Assembly (NCBI GenBank): GCA_021399445.1
Contig: JAJTUQ010000007.1
Coordinates: 1,054,001 to 1,118,000, forward strand
Length of the DNA: 64,000 nucleotides
Source of the DNA: Xylogone sp. PMI_703
Taxonomy: Eukaryota; Ascomycota; Leotiomycetes
Direction of reading: 5' to 3'
Part shown: one piece after another, positions 56,454-64,000 of the stretch
Numbering within the stretch: the first letter of the stretch is position 1
Layout of the letters: every line of letters begins with the position of its first letter
Program-made: the position numbers and the translations under genes
The notes under the pieces: generated by a model
Told to the model about the DNA's origin: nothing
The model's input: only the letters and a program-made list of their open reading frames with translations
The model's database searches: none

Positions 56454-59400
56454 TTTGCTTGCTCTACTTCCTTGGCTCTTCTGTTTATGCTATTTTCATT
56501 GGAGCATGATGGAAAGAATTATATTGGTATGACGAAGCAAACACCAGAATATTTCAAAAATCTGTTATTTACTTGTTTTCTTACAAGATATCCTGACGAG
56601 TAATGATATACCCAGATTTTGCATTTAGGTACTAGACTCATGCAATTGTAAACGTCTGAATGGAAGCAGAACTTGTGTCTTATTAATTGATTATCTATCT
56701 CCATAGACGAGATGAGTTATAGAAGGCCGTAACTTAGAACCAGTGAGACTCTTCCTTATTAGAGGGCGAGATCATGGAGAATATATTGACCAGCAGGACC
56801 TAGGAGAAGATTCTGGCGAACTGAGAAGTTGCTGCCGATTTAGGTAGTCGGCTTGGTAACTTTAATAAGAAATAAGACCTAAATTGACAGCGAATGATAT
56901 ATTTACTGTATGGTCATCCCTGATAATCTATGTGAGCCCATGGTTTGTGGAATAACACTGAGACGTCCTTCTCATCTGGATCTGTAACTTGAGCGGCTAC
57001 TGACAGATTGTAGCAAGCTTCCGGTTGGCATACAGATGCATTGTAGGTTCCTCTTACCCGTCGAGCCACATATTGATCTTTGATCGGGAGGTCCTCGTGT
57101 GATAACTCTGAGCTAGTCGAGTCGGAAGGTTGAGCATTCACTTTCTTGAGATTGGCACAGTAGGTCTTAACGGCAATGCTGACGCTACATCCCGGAGTGA
57201 ATCTTAGTTCTGTTTACTCAATAGTAAATATTAATTTCCATTGTAGTCTTTCTTGAATATAAGTTATGCAGAAGATTTAAATTCACTCCATGGTATCTCC
57301 AATATATAAACGAAGGAGCAATCGATATAGAAATCTGTAAACTTAAATTGCAATTCAGTGCCCACTCAAGTCGATGGGTTCACACCTCATTCTTTGCATA
57401 GCAGTCATCTACGGAGACAAGGCTAAGCTGTTTCTACGAGATATCACACAGGCTTACATGCAGTCTCTGACCCTTCCGAGACGCCTCTTCTACATTTGGA
57501 CACCCCGCGAATTAGCTGAACGCCTTGGCCTGGAGGAAGACGAAGCTCTATGGGTAATAGACCACTGTACGGCGTTCCTGAAGCCGAGAATCACTGCTAC
57601 AATACTTACCATGGCCATCATATCAACTAGCTCTTCATGAAGACGTCGACGTACGACCCATGTCTGTCGTACAAAAGTTCAAGTCTCTGTTATCTGACTT
57701 TAGAATGCATTGATTTAGCATGATTTGGGAAGATACCATTCGAAGTAATGGAGATTCTTGATAAAACGACAGCGATATACTTCTGATATTGGAATAAAGC
57801 ACTTTGCATGACAGGAAAGCATCAGAGATATGAAAACAAATCGAACCCAGGTTCTTGCTTCGGAAGAAGATTGTTCAAGTCAGCGCGTCTGCTGGAGATT
57901 CTCAGGAGCCTATGTGCTCTATATAATAAAGCTATGCTATTGCGCGCTCCACTCCTCTATGTGGAGAATACTAGATCTCCCAATCAAGGTACTAAGTACT
58001 GGATGAGGCCCATCGTATTAAAAACTATAAGGGCAAACAACATGAAGCCATTAGAGACTTATACTACAGATCAGTCGTGCTGTTGACCGGAACATTTGTC
58101 GATAATAGATGGATGGGATATGTTCGGATCGATAAGCCTTCTCAAAGGCCATGCATTTCGCTCTCTGGACGGCATTTAAAAATGCTTTTGCTGCATTTAA
58201 CGCCACCGGAAAGCTTGTCGAACTACGTATGAGGATGTGTTCACTGCTGCCACACCGACGAAGACCTGTATTGATATATTTGGCATTCAGGCCTGTGCAG
58301 GCTGCCGAGTGGCTCACCAGTTTGACAGCGGCATGATAGATCCACAGATGGATCTCGTCAATTATGGCACGTTCTCGTGTGCCGAGGATGATTTCCATAT
58401 CAAGGTTTGTTTCATCCACGAATTATATGCGTAGGATGAAAATAGCAGATTAGCAGGAGAAATAAACAGTTGCATTCTTCCAGGAGATAAGCTGGGCGGG
58501 ACACTTAAAAGGACGAAACAACCTAAGGATTGTGAGAGGCAGATTGCCTTCCGGAGAGCAACATCAGTCTTGCTCGGCCTCCCCTCGATCTCCTCGACCT
58601 CACTGCTCATATCATACTAAATCCATTCTTTTGAGAAACACAATCCATGGATCAATATTAACGCTAATAAATATATTGGACTTCATATCATCTTGCAGGC
58701 AGAATATTAAGCAGGAACGGCGAGTCATGAGTTGCTTAGCCCTGAGCTGGGGCTGTAACTTAAATAATTGGTCTAGCAGTAGAATATTGGTGCACGGAAG
58801 TTGATCAAATTGGGATTCGTAGTTCTTTTTGTTTGTGGGTTCGGATAGTCAACCAGATCTATTTTGAACTTTGGAGACTAGAGTTGTATTTTATATTCAG
58901 AGAACTTGCAATAGGAGACATACCTTCAAACGTGATCCGTCACCAAGTATAAGGAGTAGTCAGTCACTACCCTACTCTTGAATGCCAAGACTTTTAGCTT
59001 ATTTTCAAGACCCCAGATGTGCAACAAAACTTCTGTCCATGTATATAAGCTCACTAGCCAACTAAAGCGAATATAACCATATATTCCCAAATAAGCAAGT
59101 GCCACATAACACAACAGGCGCCATGATGGTAAAGTGGTCAGGTCAAATTGTGTTACAGCGGAGAAAAAAAAGGGCAATAATCCTGATGCTACAAGTGTAG
59201 TGTCAGGGGAGATGTAGGTCTACGAGATGCAAGTGCATTCTGTAGGACGCGAACTCTTTTGCCACCCAAGTTTTTTTTTATGAAAAAAAATTCCCAGCTT
59301 CTCTTTTCAAATGATAACCATATTAATATCGACATGATTTAATTCTTGAAGCCTTTTATTCTAATCGTCTTGATCTTGAAGGCGAGTTCGGTTGGGTGTC

Positions 59401-62035
59401 AATTGACTGGATTTGATGCCAAGACATCAACAATGCTAGTGAATCTACCTAGGCGTGAATTTGACGCTAAGAGAATATAAGCTAGATGTATCTACCTTAT
59501 GTGAGAGCTGAAAAGTGTTATTAAATATTCCAAACTGGTCGATGAGACGGTGAGGTGGACTTTCCAGCTATCGAGACCCAGTCGGTACTACAGGGTAGCC
59601 GTGCTTCCAGCTATAAACTATAATGAGATTCATTTTCACTGTCATGTATGACGTTGTCGTCAATTGCTTTGTTGTCGTTCAATATATGTCTCATGTATCC
59701 TTGCACATGATGATATTGCATTGAGTTTTAGCTATTCACTTGAAATCCAACTATTGGATCATGACTCCATAATCTTTGTAGTGCTTATTCTAAATGAGAG
59801 GAACTGATCTGAATGAAAATGTGTTTATATAATCTTATTGATAGCCTTACCATTAACAAATCTAATTCTAAATAACGAAGTAACAATCTTGATAGGAGAC
59901 TGTATCTTAGCTATACTCCAAAGACACGGTAACCTAGGAGAATTTTGTTTAACCTACCTAACAGGAGCATCGGCGTTGCATCCCTTTATTTCCAACACTG
60001 GAGTTGTTTTCGTAGATGAAACGCTTTTCGAGTGCTCGAGGAGTCTCTGATATTGTGCGTACAGCTGTAGTTTTGCAATGTTGCTGACTAAGTAGTAAGG
60101 AGAGCACGCACTTGCGCTGAAACATGGTTTAATTGGGTGATATCCATCACTTGGCCCAGCCTGCTCTAATTTCCTGGGGTAGAAACAGAGACTTGCCCGA
60201 GAATAATGCGCCATCCAATAAGCAGTCCTCGTCGGCGCAAATAATCCGCCAGCAGTGAGGTCTGTTTGTCACTCCAAAAAGATGTCTTTAAAAGTGAAGA
60301 GAGCCGTAGTCTGCCTCTGAATAGCAATGAAGAGGTCCTACCTCGGAGCAACGTGAGAATTAAAATCAAGGTGAGACGACTTAACCTTGCAGTACCTAGA
60401 CCCTTTGAACTTACCTTCCTGCCTGAAGCACGGAAAAATTGCGATGTATCCAAGCTCTCTCGAGAACCTCCAATTCCATCATTGTCCTACCATAGCCCTG
60501 TAGCGCATTGCAATTGCACAGAATGGCCGCAAGAGGGAAATAGGCCGTTCGATGTGTGGCATCAATGCCGTCATGATTTCCTTCCCCTCACTGCTGTACA
60601 CACTGATCCCTTGAGCCCTCCTTAGATCATGCGTCGCGATAGGGCTCCTAGGGGAAGCAAGACAATGATAAAACCTCATCAATGCAATTTGGCTGGATTC
60701 CCTGATTTTCAGCCAGCTTGGACCCTTGGAGTGAGAGCCAGCCAATCATGCGCCGCCTTAGCTCAGCCACTGAACGCACCGAGCCACGGGCTTCAGAAGC
60801 GCAAGGAACCAGTCGAACCCCTGCGCCAACAACGTCATCAGCTGTGGCTCGTTGCTTGGGCGCAGCATCTCGATGGGCACTTGCAGCTCTGTTTGTTGAT
60901 GGAATGATCTCCTTGGGCGCGACCACTGCTGCCAGGTTTACGTGGCCGCGACCTGCAAAGCCCTCCCTCAATCACCCAGGTTCTCCCTTGTGTGAGGACC
61001 CTCGTGTATCCTTCCTTTCCCTTCTGTTCCATTGTACTGGTCCGTTAAAGGGTACAAGTCCCTTACTTTCCTCGGCGGGCTATAGAACGGTGGCTTATAC
61101 GCGTAAATCGTCCAGGCCATGACGTGGAATGTAGTGGAAGCCTGTGAGCGCTCGATGGATGCTCATCGTGTGAACCTAGAGGCTCGTTCTCTATCTGTGT
61201 AGAAAGGAATCAGCTGCAGCTCGCTTTGCTCATCATGGCAACTAAGACCCGTCATACACCAGAGACAACCACACGGAACGAAGGTTCCTGAATATTCTAG
61301 GGAACCAAATGCTTCAACACAGTACTCTGTCTCCTGTACAGTACTTTGGAATCCGGTACGCTACTTACTGGACAGTCCCTGGTCTAGAACGAGCCTGGTA
61401 AGTAGCAGTGGATAATGTCCGTTGTTCGTTATGCCGTGCTGTGCTGGCGTATGGAAGAAATCGAAGCTCCACCACGATGCCTCAATGCTGCTGAGCCCCG
61501 ACAACCCAGCTGGAAGTTTGCGCGTACGGTAGTGGCGCGACTTTCTCCAGTTCACCAGCTCGAATCCTCCACTCAGATGAGTCGCCAAGATGTGCCTAGA
61601 CCGAACAGGGTGAGATTCCAGCGCCCGACGTGCGATGTAACATATGACGATGCCTTCTTGTATCCACCTTCAAAGGGCCCTGCTGCACGGGCATTGACAA
61701 GCCACAGGTTGGTTGGAAGCAAGCTTTTTGCGGTCAGATGTGTGCAGGACTTGATGTTCTGGTAAGAGGTGACTGTGACGCGATGACTTCGTTGGAAGGC
61801 CCAGGTGGGTAGATAAACCAGTCGTCTTGTCGTCTTGCTGCTGTTGAAAATACTTCATCTTCTATCTCGTTGTATATTAGCGACTTGCCCTCCTCTCGTT
61901 CCCGTTTGCGTTGGCGTTACACAGGCACTACTACTGGTAGCTCTCCCAAGTGAATCCTCTTCTGCACAAACAAGCCCAGCTTCCTTTGCAAAAACCCAGA
62001 CTATTAGAAAGGCTTAGGGAAAAAAATCAGTCAAC
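56454..62035. other. 5.6-kb gene-poor, transposon-scarred island
   Basis: No intact gene. The stretch to about 60.1 kb is AT-rich, with several short frames interrupted by stops and one clear copia relic (57363-57720). Frames around 57800-58440 (both strands) may be further decayed pieces but are not recognised. A T-run/A-run lies near 59270-59290. From about 60.2 kb the sequence is GC-richer and ends in the promoter of the SUR7-like gene. Confidence 0.5.
57363..57720 (+). mobile_element. Ty1/copia reverse-transcriptase relic
   Basis: The translation shows reverse-transcriptase pieces typical of fungal Ty1/copia elements: 'LFLRDITQAYMQS' and a 'PRELAERLGLEEDEALWVI' block in one frame, then, after a frame change near 57560, 'PLYGVPEAENH' followed by 'TYHGHHIN' and, after a stop codon, 'STYDPCLSY'. 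One frameshift and at least one stop show the copy is dead. No long terminal repeats, integrase or RNase H part could be traced nearby. The piece covers only the middle of the reverse transcriptase and is best read as an old truncated fossil. Confidence 0.82.
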
Positions 62036-62820
62036 ATGGTTCTAAGTGCAATTCACCACTTGGGCACCTTCCTGCTATTGGCAGCCGCCGTCCTTCTCCT
62101 CATCACCTCCATCTCCGCTCCTGTCGTCAACGACTTCGCCCTTCTCAAGGTCAAGTTGACCAACTCGAGTGATTTCCACCGTTCGCAAATATCATTTGGT
62201 TCATACGGATACTGCATTCTCAATGCCGCGCCAGCTAAGTATGTCCGCCTTTTCGCTCCTATATACACCTACCTTTGCAATATGATCATATCTAACAATA
62301 CAACAGTACCCAACAAGACTGGTGCACTGGTAGCCACATTGGCTACAACCCAGCAGCAACGATCAACGGCATCGACCAGGACAACTTCTCCGATGCCACC
62401 AGGGACTCCGTGAGGGCACTGACCCGTGTCATGGTCTTGCACCCGATTGCCTGTGGTCTAGCATGGATCGCCTTCTTCATCGCTCTAGGAAGTGGTATTT
62501 TCGGTTCCGTCATCGCAGCTCTTCTCTCCGCTCTCACATTCATCGTCAGCGTTGTCGTTATGGCTTGCGACTTTGCCCTCTTCGGCATCATCAAGCACCA
62601 CGTAAACAACAACGGTAATGGTGCCCATGCATACTACAGCGTCGCCATCTGGACTGTCATGGCAGCTACAATTGCGCTATTCATTGCTACCTTTATGGTG
62701 CTTTTGGGCTGCTGCGCAAGGAGACGGGAGAGAAGAAACGCACGTGTGGTTACCAAGGAGGGATATGCGAACGGAACTGTCCCTACAAGACGACGATTCT
62801 GGCAGAGACGCCGCTATTAA
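62036..62820 (+). CDS. SUR7/PalI-family four-span membrane protein
   Basis: Two exons, 62036-62238 and 62307-62820, encode 238 residues. A first span 'LGTFLLLAAAVLLLITSISAPVV' is followed by an outside loop with 'SFGSYGYCILNAAP' and 'QQDWCTGSHIGYN', a Cys/Trp pattern typical of the SUR7/PalI (Rim9) family. Three further spans follow: 'GLAWIAFFIALGSGIFG', 'ALTFIVSVVVMACDFALFGII' and 'MAATIALFIATFMVLLGCC'. The tail is basic and short, 'RRRERRNARVV...RRFWQRRRY'. SUR7 proteins mark plasma-membrane eisosomes and PalI/Rim9 assists ambient-pH sensing. The short tail fits SUR7-type better than PalI, which usually has a long tail. Function is inferred from family. Confidence 0.86.
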
Positions 62821-63765
62821 ATGACGATCGATCTCTTGAGATTGGGTCATATTAATGTCTAATCTCCCTGGACCTTCTAATACCTGGAGGTCTCTTAATT
62901 GAGGGAACAACATCCACTCATTTCACATCACTTTACTTCAAGCCATGGCAAATGTTATGGTATGAAAATATTATAATGAACAGAGAACGGCTTTCTCAGC
63001 ATCGGTCCTTTTCGCGCGTGTTGGCATGTTGGTTGGTGGGGGTGGTTGTGTCCGGCCAGGAGTTAAAATGATACCTCTTTTCTTTTCAGCGCAGAGATTC
63101 GCGTTTATCGAACGATGGAGCTCTTTATATTTCACTACTAGTTGTCCTTCCTTGAACTGATATGAAGTTACGAATTGTTAAATAATTTAAGATGATGAGG
63201 GGATGGGTTGCAAGACTGATAATTATGATACCAAATTAAATTCAAATCAAATTAAATCAGATTAGTCCAATCATCTAATCTACATTGAATAATACAGTGA
63301 ATTGCTTTGAGCTAGATAGTGAACACAACAAAACATGGGAGTCCTTCCCTTAAGACCTTTTGATATCTACATGGCATGTAGTTGTGCTCATGCTGCTAAA
63401 GTGTCACCTTCTGCCTCAGCTTCTGCAAGACTTGTATACTCTACAGCTATGGTAGGTCGGATCGTCTAGCATCCAGCCTTTGTAGACCATAATTATCAAG
63501 GAAAAAGAATATATTGACTTGTAAATAGAATATAAAAATTTGACAGCGAGTATCATAATGACAACAAAGATACAGGGTGTGTCAAGTACACCACACATCT
63601 TCACACGTTCATGGAATAAAACTATAAACCACATGATATGATTGCTAACATTATAATATCATACACAATTATAATGGAACAAATTGCATTCCAGGGAGTT
63701 AATAAAAAGGGACTTGTATTTGGAAGCTTCCAACCCCTATTTATGGCTTGGCGGCAGAACTACCA
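62821..63765. other. Spacer near the right edge
   Basis: About 950 AT-rich bases containing the SUR7-like 3' region and the 3' region of the partial gene on the minus strand. No gene is seen. Confidence 0.4.
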
Positions 63766-64000
63766 CTATGCGGGTTTACCTAGACTGTCAACATTCTCCA
63801 CACCCGATTTGGTACGAAGCAGCTGCTGGATTGACAGCGCAACCATACTCTCATTGTAATGGTGATTGAGAGTTTGGTGCTCTGGTATCTCTTCTAGGAG
63901 CTTATTCATCGCCTCTCTCGCCTTTTGGATGGCGGCGCTCCACTGGTCCATAACACCCCGGCTTTGCGCATAAGTTACCCGCCTTCCCCCGGAAGTCTCT
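63766..64000 (-). CDS. Partial gene, C-terminal part only
   Basis: A frame open from the right edge of the window to the stop at 63766 gives the last about 77 residues of a protein whose start lies outside. The visible part is helical and acidic/basic mixed, 'DQWSAAIQKAREAMNKLLEEIPEHQTLNHHYNESM', with no domain I recognise. The frame could also be the last exon of a longer gene, or chance; openness to the edge and helical character make it moderately credible. Confidence 0.4.
   Translation of the reverse strand, partial: ETSGGRRVTYAQSRGVMDQWSAAIQKAREAMNKLLEEIPEHQTLNHHYNESMVALSIQQLLRTKSGVENVDSLGKPA

Noticed and set aside
59838..60050. Open frame in the transposon-scarred island
   Set aside because: Short, hydrophobic and not recognisable; cannot be tied to the copia relic.
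60790..60830. 'TCGAACCCC' resembling a tRNA B box on the minus strand
   Set aside because: No pairing acceptor stem or anticodon arm can be drawn around it.
60718..61122. Overlapping frames on both strands near 60.6-61.1 kb
   Set aside because: They arise from GC-richer sequence; both strands are open and neither translation looks like a protein.
1..64000. CRISPR array, bacterial operon or phage features
   Set aside because: No regularly spaced repeats, Shine-Dalgarno-led gene runs or phage genes; the window is clearly eukaryotic nuclear DNA.

Overview
This window reads as nuclear chromosomal DNA from a filamentous ascomycete (Pezizomycotina). The protein set looks most like Leotiomycetes/Helotiales (Botrytis or Sclerotinia relatives); that placement is inferred from remembered protein similarity and no search was run. 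The supporting signs are genes broken by short introns (about 45-120 nt, GTAAGT/GTATGT-type donors, CTAAC-like branch sites before the acceptor), no operons, genes mixed on both strands, and a typical ascomycete set: Ste2 pheromone receptor, ENA-type sodium ATPase, SUR7/PalI protein, group II G-alpha and Spt21/Ams2 factor.

Layout. 0-15.2 kb is a dense housekeeping block: RPA3, a large Spt21/Ams2-like GATA factor, mitochondrial 3-hydroxyisobutyryl-CoA hydrolase, SmD2, dihydroxyacetone kinase, exosome subunit Csl4 and the ribosome-biogenesis GTPase Efl1/Ria1. A tRNA-Lys(CTT) gene with a 9-nt intron follows at 15.8 kb. 16.6-28.6 kb holds a double PH-domain protein, an unrecognised 4-exon Cys-containing gene, an Mpv17/PMP22-family protein, a Cys-rich orphan, a PEX11-family peroxin, an indoleamine 2,3-dioxygenase and ESCRT-I Vps23. 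28.9-39.6 kb carries Ste2, Erv41, an Sso-type plasma-membrane syntaxin and a group II G-alpha subunit, separated by longer spacers. 39.6-44.6 kb is a 5-kb stretch where I find no gene. 44.6-56.5 kb holds a BIM1-like membrane-anchored protein, a Ser/Thr-rich GPI-type protein, a Nit3-type amidase, a kinase-like gene divergent from an unrecognised gene, and an ENA P-type ATPase. 56.5-62.0 kb is a gene-poor island with a broken Ty1/copia reverse-transcriptase relic. A SUR7/PalI-family gene and a partial gene running off the right edge close the window.

How the genes relate. There is no secondary-metabolite cluster and no obvious operon-like pathway. Loose themes are RNA and ribosome metabolism (SmD2, Csl4, Efl1, tRNA-Lys), membrane traffic (Vps23, Erv41, Sso syntaxin), organelle membrane proteins (Mpv17-like and PEX11-like within 4 kb), and signalling or ion homeostasis (Ste2, G-alpha, ENA, SUR7/PalI). 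Exon boundaries are my own reading of splice sites; for every multi-exon gene I checked that the joined exons stay in frame.

The best candidates for something new are the Spt21/Ams2 protein, whose GATA-like finger has a 70-residue loop between its two cysteine pairs; the Cys-rich orphan at 22-23 kb; the divergent kinase-like/unknown pair at 50-52 kb; and the BIM1-like protein, whose copper-site histidine is displaced. I do not see convincing evidence for a wholly new multi-gene system.
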